NCBI GenBank assembly: GCA_964344985.1
Contig: CAYFPI010000009.1
Coordinates: 1 to 46,516, forward strand
Direction of reading: 5' to 3'
DNA length: 46,516 bases
Source: Thioglobus_A sp964344985
GTDB taxonomy: Bacteria; Pseudomonadota; Gammaproteobacteria; PS1; Pseudothioglobaceae
The notes under the pieces were generated by a model. The model ran no database searches. It was not told the DNA's origin and saw only the letters and a program-made list of their open reading frames with translations. Below, in pieces: positions 32,142-40,928 of this stretch. The translations under genes were made by a program, and so were the position numbers. Positions within the stretch are counted from its first letter, which is position 1. Each line of letters starts with the position of its first letter.

Positions 32142-32514
32142 AAATATCTTTTGGGTCTTTTAATATATCTGCAACACTTTGCCAGTCATTATCATCTAAT
32201 TTTTGAAAAAAACAAGATTTTCTGCCAGTATGACAGGCAATACCGCCTATTTGTTCAACTTTAAGTAAGATCACATCATTGTCACAATCTGTATAAATTT
32301 CTTTAATTAGTTGTGTGTGACCTGATTCTTCGCCCTTAAACCATAGTTTTTTGCGAGAGCGCGAATAATAGACCGCCTGTTGTTTTTCAATAGTAAGTGA
32401 CAAAGACTCTTTATTCATCCAAGCAAACATAAGAATCTCCCCGGTTTTAAAATCTTGGGCAATGGCAGGAATCAATCCTTGGTCATCAAATTTTGTTTGA
32501 TCTAATGCGCTCAC
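32134..32514 (-). CDS. hisI: Phosphoribosyl-AMP cyclohydrolase HisI
   Basis: Third step of histidine synthesis, zinc-dependent ring opening. Signatures: LMFAWMNKESL, AVYYSRSRKKLWFKGEESGH, YTDCDNDVILLKVEQ and ACHTGRKSCFF (zinc cysteines). 126 aa. First gene of the operon. A promoter should lie in the roughly 55 bp before the divergent nuclease gene. Confidence 0.96.
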   Translation of the reverse strand: MSALDQTKFDDQGLIPAIAQDFKTGEILMFAWMNKESLSLTIEKQQAVYYSRSRKKLWFKGEESGHTQLIKEIYTDCDNDVILLKVEQIGGIACHTGRKSCFFQKLDDNDWQSVADILKDPKDIYG

Positions 32515-32569
32515 GTAATACTAAAGTCTTAAGATAAAATAATTGATTTTACCGCTAGTATCCTACAAC

Positions 32570-33046
32570 ATGAAATTATTTGCTTTATGCTTATTATGGG
32601 CGATTAATGCTTCAGCTAACATTGATGACTTTACACTTGAGAGTGAAAAAACTTTATATATTGTTGATGGTGATAGTGTTAGTGTGCAAATGCGTATTGC
32701 GGGTATCGATACACCTGAAATTAAGCAAAAATGTCAAAAAACAAAACTACAAACTGTTGATTGTGGGCGCTTATCTAAGCGTTATTTAATCAAGTTGTTG
32801 CAAAGCTTGCCTGGAGAGATATTAATTAAACCTATTGGTATTGATCACTATCAGCGTATTTTGGCTGCTATTTATAAGGGTGAAGAAAATATTGCCAAGC
32901 TTATGGTGGAGGCAGGCATGGCATTTTCTTATAAAGATACTTACAAAAAAGAAGAAGAAATAGCCAAAGCAGAGGAATTAGGTTTTTGGGGTTTTTATAC
33001 CCCGCCGATTGAGCCATATAAATGGCGCAAGCTAAATCGCTATTAA
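32570..33046 (+). CDS. Secreted thermonuclease-like (SNase) protein
   Basis: Staphylococcal-nuclease OB fold. Start at ATG 32570 gives a signal peptide (Met-Lys-Leu-Phe core, then Ala-Ser-Ala) and 158 aa. Active-site region: IVDGDSVSVQMRIAGIDTPE (catalytic Arg and metal Asp) and DHYQRILA, where the second Arg is kept. Likely a periplasmic or secreted nuclease for DNA/RNA, possibly for nutrient recovery. Single gene, divergent from hisI. Confidence 0.85.
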   Translation: MKLFALCLLWAINASANIDDFTLESEKTLYIVDGDSVSVQMRIAGIDTPEIKQKCQKTKLQTVDCGRLSKRYLIKLLQSLPGEILIKPIGIDHYQRILAAIYKGEENIAKLMVEAGMAFSYKDTYKKEEEIAKAEELGFWGFYTPPIEPYKWRKLNRY

Positions 33047-33075
33047 TCTTTGAGAAAAGTAATATTAAGCGAGTA

Positions 33076-33173
33076 TTTTTTTCTAACAAGGCGCACGACA
33101 TAATGAGTGAAGGAGTATAGACAAATCTATATGACTGAGCGAGGAATTAGTGCAACACAGTATTAGAAAAAAA
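33076..33173. repeat. 98-bp palindromic element between nuc and gor
   Basis: Outer arms TTTTTTTCTAA (33076-33086) and TTAGAAAAAAA (33163-33173) are perfect inverted repeats. Inside are GCAC/GTGC (33093-33096, 33150-33153) and an apical hairpin TATAGA-CAAA-TCTATA (33116-33131). It can fold into one long cruciform, has no ORF, and sits between convergent genes, where the A/T-flanked outer stem could also act as a bidirectional terminator. It resembles a MITE or REP-type unit. Confidence 0.65.
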
Positions 33174-33181
33174 GACAAAGC

Positions 33182-34513
33182 TTAACGCATAGTGACCAGT
33201 TCTTCTGCACTACTTGGGTGAATGGCCACCGTATCATCAAATTGTTTTTTGGTTGCTCCCATCTTGATTGCCACTGCAAAGCCTTGTAACATTTCATCAG
33301 CACCATGCCCCATAATGTGACAGCCTACTACTTTTTCATCATCACCAGCACAAACTAATTTAAGTGCCGTTGTGGTTTTATGGTCAAGTAAAGCATCCGC
33401 CATTGGTGTGAATTCTGATTTGTAAATTTTCACATTGTCAAATTGTTGATTAGCCTCATCTTCAGTAAGTCCAATAGTGCCAATAGGCGGGTGTGAGAAT
33501 ACCACAGTGGCAATATTGTTGTAATCTAGGTGTCTATTAGTCATGTTGTTGTAAAGGCGATCAGATAAACGTCTGCCAGCAGCAATGGCAACCGGTGTTA
33601 GTGGCGTTCTGCCGGTGGCATCGCCCAGTGCAAAGATATTATCAACATTGGTTACTTGAAATTTATCAGTTGGAATAAAGCCGCGTTGATCGCATTTAAC
33701 ATCTGCTTTTTCAAGACCTAAGTGTCTGGTCATTGGATCTCTGCCAACTGCCCAAATAATGGCGTCAAATCCTGAAAACTCACCCTTGTTAGTAATAAGA
33801 GTTTTGTCACTTGACACTTTGTCGATTTGAGTTTCATGATGGATTTTTATACCGTGATTTGTATAATCCTTATCAAGAGCTTCTTGAATCATTGGATCAA
33901 ATGTCTCAAGTAAGGTGCTGGCTCTGCCAAAAATCTCTACCTTTGATCCTAGAGCATTTAAAACACCGGCAAGCTCAACACCAATATAACCACCACCCAC
34001 AACAGCGACTTTTTTAGGCAACTCTTCAAGTTCGAAAAAACCATCTGAGGTAATGCCGTGTTCAGCACCTTCAATATGAGGAACAGCAGGCTCCCCACCA
34101 GGAGACAAGACAATATGATCAGCGCTATAGTGCTCACCATTAACTGAGATGGTATGTTGATCGACTAATTTTCCAAAGCCGTGGATATAGTCGATACCTA
34201 AATCTTCTAAATAACCATCGTACCAATTGGTAATGCCATTAATGTAATTATCTCGACCCTCTTTAAGTTTTTTCCATGAAAAGTCTTTCATGTCAACATC
34301 AAAGCCAAAGCCTTTTGCGCTGTTAATTTGAGTGGCCGTATTAGCGGCAAACCACATCACTTTTTTAGGTACACAGCCTACATTTACACAAGTTCCACCA
34401 ATGGTCTTAACTTCAATGACCGCGCACTTTTTGCCATATTCGCTAGCACGCTCTACAGCTGATAATCCGCCAGATCCAGCGCCAATTGCAATCATGTCAT
34501 AATGTGTTGTCAT
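33182..34513 (-). CDS. gor: Glutathione-disulfide reductase
   Basis: FAD/NADPH disulfide reductase that regenerates glutathione. FAD motif IGAGSGGLSAVERA, redox disulfide GGTCVNVGCVPKK, NADPH motif VVGGGYIGVELAGVLNALG, FAD motif FALGDATGRTPLTPVA, and the C-terminal catalytic His-Glu in VAIHPSSAEELVTMR. 443 aa is typical. Gor rather than mycothione or trypanothione reductase is judged from the overall pattern. A TCTCC-type ribosome site (GGAGAAG) precedes it, and prfB lies 9 bp upstream in the same direction. Confidence 0.92.
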   Translation of the reverse strand: MTTHYDMIAIGAGSGGLSAVERASEYGKKCAVIEVKTIGGTCVNVGCVPKKVMWFAANTATQINSAKGFGFDVDMKDFSWKKLKEGRDNYINGITNWYDGYLEDLGIDYIHGFGKLVDQHTISVNGEHYSADHIVLSPGGEPAVPHIEGAEHGITSDGFFELEELPKKVAVVGGGYIGVELAGVLNALGSKVEIFGRASTLLETFDPMIQEALDKDYTNHGIKIHHETQIDKVSSDKTLITNKGEFSGFDAIIWAVGRDPMTRHLGLEKADVKCDQRGFIPTDKFQVTNVDNIFALGDATGRTPLTPVAIAAGRRLSDRLYNNMTNRHLDYNNIATVVFSHPPIGTIGLTEDEANQQFDNVKIYKSEFTPMADALLDHKTTTALKLVCAGDDEKVVGCHIMGHGADEMLQGFAVAIKMGATKKQFDDTVAIHPSSAEELVTMR

Positions 34514-34522
34514 AGTCTTCTC

Positions 34523-35617
34523 CTAATAGCCAGCTTTAAGACTGGCTTCAATAAATTTATCTAAATTTCCGTCAAGTACATCACCCGTATTGGATGATTC
34601 TACACCTGTGCGTAAATCCTTAATTCGTGATTGATCAAGCACGTATGAGCGAATTTGATGCCCCCAACCAATGTCAGATTTTGCATCTTCTAATTCTTGA
34701 TTTTCACTATTACGTTTTTGCATTTCTAGTTCGTATAGTTTGGATTTTAACTGCTTCATGGCTTGATCTTTATTGGCATGCTGAGATCTTCCATCTTGAC
34801 ACTGAACTACAGTGTTAGTAGGTAAGTGAGTAATACGTACAGCAGAGTCAGTCTTATTAACGTGCTGTCCACCAGCGCCACTAGCCCTGTAAGTGTCAAT
34901 ACGAATATCTGCTTTGTTAATCTCGATATCAATATCATCATCCACTTCAGGCGAAACAAATACTGAGCAAAATGAAGTGTGGCGCTTACCATTGGCATTG
35001 AAAGGGGATTTTCTTACCAATCGATGAATGCCAATTTCACTCCTAAGCCAGCCAAATGCATACTCGCCTTCAAAATGAATGGTGGCAGACTTAATGCCTG
35101 CAACTTCGCCAGCGGAAGCCTCCATTAGTTTAACTTTAAAGTTGTGCTTTTCACCCCAGCGAAGATACATGCGTAAAACCATTTCAGCCCAGTCTTGAGC
35201 TTCAGTACCACCAGAGCCTGATTGAATATCAAGATAGGCTGAATTAGCATCTAACTCACCATTAAACATGCGTTCAAATTCTAATCTTTTAATAGATAGT
35301 TCAACATTATTAAGATCATTAATAACGCTTTCAACAGTATCTGCATCATCCTCAGATTCTGCCATCATAATTAACTCTTTAGCATCGTCTAAAACACCTG
35401 TTGCTTGATCAAAAGTTTGGCAAATTAATTCTAATTTTGATTTTTCCTTGCCTAGGGCTTGCGCTATGTCTGGATTGGACCAAATATCAGGATTTTCCAT
35501 TTCCAATAACACTTCTTCTAGTCGACCTTGCTTTTCTTCCAAGTTTAAGTGTTTGGACAAAACATCTGATCTACTTAGTAGATCATCAATTTTTTGATAA
35601 GTGGGCGAGAGTTCCAT
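34523..35617 (-). CDS. prfB: Peptide chain release factor 2 (no programmed frameshift)
   Basis: Releases peptides at UGA and UAA. The stop-codon tripeptide SPF is in KSPFNANGKRHTSF, and the peptidyl-hydrolysis GGQ is in ASGAGGQHVNKTDSAV. The frame is continuous from ATG through SDVLSKHLNLEEKQ, where many bacteria have an in-frame TGA and a +1 frameshift. Here that codon is absent, so RF2 is not self-regulated that way. 364 aa. Confidence 0.96.
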   Translation of the reverse strand: MELSPTYQKIDDLLSRSDVLSKHLNLEEKQGRLEEVLLEMENPDIWSNPDIAQALGKEKSKLELICQTFDQATGVLDDAKELIMMAESEDDADTVESVINDLNNVELSIKRLEFERMFNGELDANSAYLDIQSGSGGTEAQDWAEMVLRMYLRWGEKHNFKVKLMEASAGEVAGIKSATIHFEGEYAFGWLRSEIGIHRLVRKSPFNANGKRHTSFCSVFVSPEVDDDIDIEINKADIRIDTYRASGAGGQHVNKTDSAVRITHLPTNTVVQCQDGRSQHANKDQAMKQLKSKLYELEMQKRNSENQELEDAKSDIGWGHQIRSYVLDQSRIKDLRTGVESSNTGDVLDGNLDKFIEASLKAGY

Positions 35618-35654
35618 AAACAGATATTTTAACTAAAGCATTATTGCAGAAACA

Positions 35655-35681
35655 AAAAAAGCCCCAAACGGGGCTTTTTTA
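35655..35681. terminator. Terminator after rpsO / before prfB
   Basis: GCCCC-AAAC-GGGGC flanked by A7 and T6. On the minus strand it ends rpsO transcripts 15 bp after the stop. Confidence 0.92.
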
Positions 35682-35695
35682 ATAACTCATTAAGA

Positions 35696-35956
35696 TTATT
35701 TTCTTAGCTCTAAGCGAGAAATCAAATCAGAATAAGCAGTTGTATTTGTGTTTCTAAGGTAAGTTAGTAACTTTTTGCGCTGTGATACAAGACGTAAAAG
35801 ACCTCTTCTTGAGTGGTGATCTTTCTTATGTGTTTTAAAGTGCTCAGTTAAATGCTTGATTCTAGCTGTTAATAACGCAACCTGAACATTAGTTGAACCT
35901 GTGTCGTTAGCATCTGTTTGATATTCTTTAATAATTGCTTGTGTATCAATTGACAT
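35696..35956 (-). CDS. rpsO: Ribosomal protein S15
   Basis: Small-subunit protein that binds 16S rRNA helices 20-22. Segments NVQVALLTARIKHLTEHFKTH and DHHSRRGLLRLVSQRKKLL with YLRNTN are diagnostic. 86 aa, three shorter than E. coli. Here it is not followed by pnp; a terminator and prfB come next. Confidence 0.97.
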   Translation of the reverse strand: MSIDTQAIIKEYQTDANDTGSTNVQVALLTARIKHLTEHFKTHKKDHHSRRGLLRLVSQRKKLLTYLRNTNTTAYSDLISRLELRK

Positions 35957-36043
35957 AATAATTAATTCTTATAACTTGAAAAATAATAAAGGGTGAATTA
36001 TACGCTAATTCCTACAAAGGGTCTATTACTTAAAGGAAAAAAA

Positions 36044-36943
36044 TTAATAAAAACTATCCTCACCATCAGGACGAGTTTTAAAGCGTTTGTGGATCCATAG
36101 GTATTGTTCTGGCGCTTGCAGTATTTGATCTTCTAATATTTTATTAGTCATTGTGGCGCTGGTAACAGCATCCTCGTCAGGATAGTTTTCAATTGGTGGT
36201 GAAAAATTCATCGAATAACCAGAAGGAGTGCGAATGAAAAAATATGGGATGACAACCGTATTATTATCTTTAGCAAGGCGCGCTGTTGCTGATAGAGTTA
36301 ATGTTTGAATATTAAAAAAAGGCGCAAACACACCGTTTTTTCTGCCTAAATCTTGATCGGGTGCATACCAAATAGGAAGTTTGTTTTTAATGGCTTTTAT
36401 CATCGATCGCGTATCTTTGGTTTTGATCATAACAGCGCCATTATTAACAAAGCCATCATGCATGGTTTTATCAAATAATCGATTATTTTGCGGCCTGTAA
36501 ATATTAGCAATTTTGTGTTTTAAAAGTAGCGCTCTAGAGCCGAGCATAAGTGGCATAAAATGCGCAGCCAGTATAATAACGCTTTTGCCATCATTAAGTG
36601 TACTGGCTAAATAATGCTCGTTTTCAATATTGTTAATTAAGCTAGAAACCTTATCATCAGTTGCAAAATAAGCATTAGACGTTTCAAACACAGAAATACC
36701 AATTGCTTCAAAATTTTGTTTAACCAAATCTTGCACTTGAGATTTATCTTTGTTTGGAAAGCATTGGGAAATATTAATAAATGCAATATTTTTAAATCGT
36801 AGCGCAACCAAATAAAGAAGTCTACCCATTATTTTTCCTAGAATAACTTGAGCTTCAAAAGGTAGTTTTGCGCCTAATCTCATTAAAGCAACAAGAATCC
36901 AAGTTGGAATAAATTTAGGATGATAAAAATTTTGTTTTTTCAT
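36044..36943 (-). CDS. lpxL: LpxL-type lipid A acyltransferase with altered catalytic motif
   Basis: Inner-membrane acyltransferase of the LpxL/LpxM family. Start at 36943 puts HPKFIPTWILVALMRLGAKL at the N-terminus as in LpxL. A longer frame to 36976 would overlap dnaG. Family segments: VYRPxN-like IYRPQNNRLFD, IWYAPDQDLGRKNGVF and the closing EQYLWIHKRFKTRPDGE. The catalytic HxxxxE motif reads HFMPLM: His128 is kept, but Met133 replaces the Glu. It may be inactive or use another residue. 299 aa. Confidence 0.85.
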   Translation of the reverse strand: MKKQNFYHPKFIPTWILVALMRLGAKLPFEAQVILGKIMGRLLYLVALRFKNIAFINISQCFPNKDKSQVQDLVKQNFEAIGISVFETSNAYFATDDKVSSLINNIENEHYLASTLNDGKSVIILAAHFMPLMLGSRALLLKHKIANIYRPQNNRLFDKTMHDGFVNNGAVMIKTKDTRSMIKAIKNKLPIWYAPDQDLGRKNGVFAPFFNIQTLTLSATARLAKDNNTVVIPYFFIRTPSGYSMNFSPPIENYPDEDAVTSATMTNKILEDQILQAPEQYLWIHKRFKTRPDGEDSFY

Positions 36944-36958
36944 TAAAATGTATTTTTT

Positions 36959-38767
36959 ATGCCTTACATTAGTCAAAGCTTTATTGATGATTTACCAAAT
37001 CAAGTCGACATTGTCGATGTGATTAGTAAACGCTTGCCGCTTAAAAAAACTGGCAGTGATTACCGCGCCCCTTGTCCTTTTCATGGTGGTAAAAATCGCA
37101 ACTTTGCTGTTAATAGTCACAAGCAATTTTATCATTGTTTTAAATGCGGAGAGAGTGGCGGTGTTATTAGTTTTGTACAAAAATTTGATAACTTGGATTT
37201 TGTAGAAGCTATTGAGACCATTGCTTCAGAGTTTGGTCTTCATATTGAGTATGATTCCAATACAAAGCCCGTTGATCCACGCCTAGAGAGGTATCGAGAG
37301 CTTTCTGCTAAAGTCAGTCAATTTTATACTCAGCAGCTTCGCACCTCACCTGCTAAAGATAAAGCGATCAGCTATGCAAAAAGTCGAGGCATTAGTGGAG
37401 AAATCGCTAAGCGCTTTGAACTTGGATTTGCTACGCCAAGCAATAATGACCTGCTAACAAGTTTCGAAAATGACGAACAAGCTTCTGCCGACTTGAAATC
37501 ATTGGGGTTGGTTAAAATCGGCCCATATGGAGATTATGACTTCTTTCGTGATCGCCTTATGTTTCCAATTCATAATACCAAAGGTAGTGTTATTGCATTT
37601 GGAGGTAGGGCGTTTGATAAAGACGCCAAGGCTAAATATCTAAATTCTCAAGAAAGTCCAATTTTTTCTAAATCAAGAGAGCTTTATGGCTTGTACCATG
37701 CACGTAAGTTTTCTCGATCAATTGATTATATGCTGGTGGTTGAGGGCTATATGGATGTGGTGGCTCTACATCAAGTAGGCCTTACCAAAGTGGTTGCAAC
37801 CCTAGGCACAGCAACTACTCCTGAGCATTTGCAAATACTATCGCGTAATACAGACACCATTGTATTTTGTTTTGATGGGGATGATGCAGGTCGTGAAGCG
37901 GCATGGAAAGCTTTAAAAATTGCACTGCCTGTTTTAAAAGCTGGCTTGGTGGTTAAGTTTTTATTCTTGCCAGATGGCGAAGATCCAGATACTTTGGTCA
38001 AGAAAGAATCGACAAAAGCATTTGAAAAACGCATTGAAAAAGCACATACATTGAGTAAATTTTTATTTGAGCACATTCGCGCAGAAGTAGATTTTGACAC
38101 CATTGAGGGTAAAACTTTATTCTTAGAAAAAGTATCAGTACTAATCAAACAAGTTAATTATGAAACTTATCAACAACAATTGATCGACGGGGTTGCAAAT
38201 TTGGTTTCTCAAAGTGTAGATCAAGTTATGCATGTGTTTAACAATAATGATAAACAGACGCCTAATATGCCGCTCATGGAAATGGGCATGGATGAATCAC
38301 CTCCAATGCCAGATTTTGATTCTTTTGAAGCTCAAGAAGATGAAATTCCCCAACAGAGTGTGTCAAATTCCACTTCTAAAGCTTTAATGTCAAAAATGAT
38401 TACACTCTTGTTAAATTATCCAACTTTGGCTGATGCAACGGTTGAGGTACGGGTCAGGTCGATTGATAATTCACAAGTATTATTAGAATTGATTAGATCA
38501 GCTCAAATAGATGAAACTATTTCGCAACAAGCATTAATCAAACCTTTTCAAAATAAATTAGGCTTTTATAAGCGCCTAGAGCAGTTATGCATTTTAGAGC
38601 CAAGATTAAGTGAATCTCAAGCTAGAAGTGAATTTTTATCCACTTTGATGGCTTTAGAAAAGCAACAAGATAAGTCAAAAACTCAAAACTCCATTAGAAA
38701 TGCTAATACGCTTGAACAACAACAAGAAATTATGCAAAAAATAGCCAGCGCCAAGAAAAAAACTTAA
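36959..38767 (+). CDS. dnaG: DNA primase DnaG
   Basis: Makes RNA primers at the replication fork. Zinc site CPFHGG (Cys39, His42) with HCFKCG (Cys60, Cys63), the TOPRIM motifs VVEGYMDVVALHQVG and FCFDGDDAGREAA, and a C-terminal DnaB-binding helical domain (about 430-602). 602 aa is normal. Its start is only 15 bp from the divergent lpxL start, with no clear ribosome site. rpsU and rpoD, its usual partners, are absent. Its end overlaps convergent ftsI by 4 bp. Confidence 0.96.
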   Translation: MPYISQSFIDDLPNQVDIVDVISKRLPLKKTGSDYRAPCPFHGGKNRNFAVNSHKQFYHCFKCGESGGVISFVQKFDNLDFVEAIETIASEFGLHIEYDSNTKPVDPRLERYRELSAKVSQFYTQQLRTSPAKDKAISYAKSRGISGEIAKRFELGFATPSNNDLLTSFENDEQASADLKSLGLVKIGPYGDYDFFRDRLMFPIHNTKGSVIAFGGRAFDKDAKAKYLNSQESPIFSKSRELYGLYHARKFSRSIDYMLVVEGYMDVVALHQVGLTKVVATLGTATTPEHLQILSRNTDTIVFCFDGDDAGREAAWKALKIALPVLKAGLVVKFLFLPDGEDPDTLVKKESTKAFEKRIEKAHTLSKFLFEHIRAEVDFDTIEGKTLFLEKVSVLIKQVNYETYQQQLIDGVANLVSQSVDQVMHVFNNNDKQTPNMPLMEMGMDESPPMPDFDSFEAQEDEIPQQSVSNSTSKALMSKMITLLLNYPTLADATVEVRVRSIDNSQVLLELIRSAQIDETISQQALIKPFQNKLGFYKRLEQLCILEPRLSESQARSEFLSTLMALEKQQDKSKTQNSIRNANTLEQQQEIMQKIASAKKKT

Positions 38768-40641
38768 TTGTTTGAGCTGAGCTGAATGGATTTATCGTTA
38801 CCCAAAATATTTTTCATTGTATCTCTAAATACAATGGCTGCCGAATTGGACCCTTGACAATTTCTTTTAGCCTTTAAGTTGCCTCTTGCATGGCATTTTT
38901 TTGGGTGATCTAATCGTACTAACATGATGTATTTTGGTTTTTCAACAGGAGTAAAGCCTGCAAAAAATGTACGCTGAGCTCCGTCTTTATCATATGAGCC
39001 ACCGAAGCTCATTTCAGCAGTACCTGTTTTTCCAGCGATATTATAGCCTTTGATATTTGACCAATATCCAGACCCATCGATAGAGGCAACACTATCAAGT
39101 ATTTTTGCAATTTTGTTAACTGAGTCTTTGCTGAAAACTTGAACTTTTTTCTCATTAATAACTGCATTTTTAATCAGCTTTAAAGAAGGGATGGCACCCT
39201 CATTGGCAAAGACTAAATACGCCCTAGCAAGTTGTGCAAGATTGGTATTCATAGGGCCATAACCATATGAAATAGTTCTTTTATCTGCCAAACTCCATGA
39301 ACTATAATGTTTTAATAATCCAGGATTTTCACTATTTGGCATTAAGTTTAAATACTGACCGAATCCTAGTTTATTCCATGTATTGTAAACATCTTCTTTA
39401 GACAGTCTTTCAGAAACATTAATAGTTCCTAGGTTGTGAGATTTTTGTAAGATTTTTTTAACTGTAATGGCTTTTCCATATCTACGCGCTTCTGAATCTG
39501 ATCTCATATGTCCGATGCGTTTAGATACATCAATTAACTCATCATCTTCAGCAGTAATTTTCTCCTGATCAAGCGCTAAGAGCATAGTAAATGGTTTCAT
39601 GGTAGATCCAGGCTCTACCTTGTCCAACAGAACCCTGTTTCTCCAATGTGAGGCTTTGTAGGTTTTCATATTATTGGGATCAGCAGCAGGGTAGTTTGTC
39701 ATAGCCAGTATTTCACCATTTGGCGATAGAATGATTGCTGATCCAGAATCTGCCTCATGTTTTAATACGGATTTTTTAATCGCTTCATAAGCATGATATT
39801 GAATATCAGCGTCAATTGTTAACTCGATATTGCTCCCATTTTCAAGACTGCTGATTACTTGAGGATCAAAGTAAGATTCGCTGTTATTTCTGTAGTCATA
39901 TTTGATTTTTCCATTACTGCCAGCAAGAACATTCTCAAACTCACCTTCAATGCCAGAAGTGCCTTTTTTATCGCGATTAATACGACCTAAAAGAGGCGAT
40001 AAAGTAGCAGATTTTGGGTAGTATCTTTGTGTGTCTTGTTGCACAGCAACACCGGCAATTTTCCTTCTCTTGCATTTATTAACAACTGTGTAAGTGGCGG
40101 GAATTGATTTAATTTTGAGGGTTTTTAAAACTTGATCGGTTAAGCTTAATTTATCAGTAATTTTTTGATCTCGACAAACTAACAACTTTATGTCTTTTAA
40201 TGCCGATAGTTTTGTAAGAACTGGGCTTGTAAGCGTTATATTTTTCTTAATAATTAAGTATTTAGATCCAATTTTTCTTTTTTTATTCAGCGTTTCTCTT
40301 AGTTGATTTTCATTAATTTCCAGTGCTTTTGCTAGCTCGGGAATAAATTCAGGCTCAATAAGCATTGGGTCTAGGTTAACACGCTTAAGTAGTCGACTAC
40401 TGGCTAGGATTTCTCCATTTCTATCAATAATATCGCCTCGTCTTGCGTAAGTGGTTTGCTGTTTTAAGGATTTGGCTTCAGCTCTTTCTGCAACCGACAA
40501 ACCTTGTGTTTCAGCACTGGGAATTGAAACTACTTGATAAGAAAATAAGGAAAAAATAAAGATAAAGACATATTTCACCACACCTTGTCTGCGCCAATAG
40601 TTTTGTACTTTTGCGAAGCTAAATGGGTTTTTAATGGTCAT
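38764..40641 (-). CDS. ftsI: Septal peptidoglycan transpeptidase FtsI (PBP3)
   Basis: Class B PBP that cross-links septal peptidoglycan. Short cytoplasmic N-terminus, membrane helix near residues 24-40, pedestal with YARRGDIIDRNGEILASS, then transpeptidase motifs STMK (Ser346, Lys349), SHN (401-403) and KTG (538-540). 625 aa. Overlaps ftsL by 4 bp. The dcw order stops here; murE does not follow, and dnaG converges instead. Confidence 0.96.
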   Translation of the reverse strand: MTIKNPFSFAKVQNYWRRQGVVKYVFIFIFSLFSYQVVSIPSAETQGLSVAERAEAKSLKQQTTYARRGDIIDRNGEILASSRLLKRVNLDPMLIEPEFIPELAKALEINENQLRETLNKKRKIGSKYLIIKKNITLTSPVLTKLSALKDIKLLVCRDQKITDKLSLTDQVLKTLKIKSIPATYTVVNKCKRRKIAGVAVQQDTQRYYPKSATLSPLLGRINRDKKGTSGIEGEFENVLAGSNGKIKYDYRNNSESYFDPQVISSLENGSNIELTIDADIQYHAYEAIKKSVLKHEADSGSAIILSPNGEILAMTNYPAADPNNMKTYKASHWRNRVLLDKVEPGSTMKPFTMLLALDQEKITAEDDELIDVSKRIGHMRSDSEARRYGKAITVKKILQKSHNLGTINVSERLSKEDVYNTWNKLGFGQYLNLMPNSENPGLLKHYSSWSLADKRTISYGYGPMNTNLAQLARAYLVFANEGAIPSLKLIKNAVINEKKVQVFSKDSVNKIAKILDSVASIDGSGYWSNIKGYNIAGKTGTAEMSFGGSYDKDGAQRTFFAGFTPVEKPKYIMLVRLDHPKKCHARGNLKAKRNCQGSNSAAIVFRDTMKNILGNDKSIQLSSNN

Positions 40642-40928
40642 AACTCTATTCTGCCCTTATAGTACTTTCCAAAATCTTTAGCAGTAGGCTCACGCATTGA
40701 TAAAGATTTAATAGCATCACTTTTTATTCGCTCACCGCTAATTACTTGGGATTGTTCGCTGAGCAGTTGCTTGTTAAGTGCAAGTAGTTGATAGTATTCT
40801 GATTTAACTTTTTTAGCCTCAACATAAAGTTGATAACTTTGATAATGCCAAATAATACTTAGCAGGCTCATAAGCACAATCAGCAAGCCTAATATGGCGT
40901 TAAATTTGGTTTTATTAATAACTATCAT
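40638..40928 (-). CDS. ftsL: Cell division protein FtsL
   Basis: Small bitopic divisome protein that works with FtsB and FtsQ. One membrane helix (LGLLIVLMSLLSIIWHYQSY, about residues 13-32), then a periplasmic coiled coil (EYYQLLALNKQLLSEQSQV). 96 aa. Sequence is poorly conserved in the family, so identity rests on size, topology and position between rsmH and ftsI. Confidence 0.88.
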   Translation of the reverse strand: MIVINKTKFNAILGLLIVLMSLLSIIWHYQSYQLYVEAKKVKSEYYQLLALNKQLLSEQSQVISGERIKSDAIKSLSMREPTAKDFGKYYKGRIEL

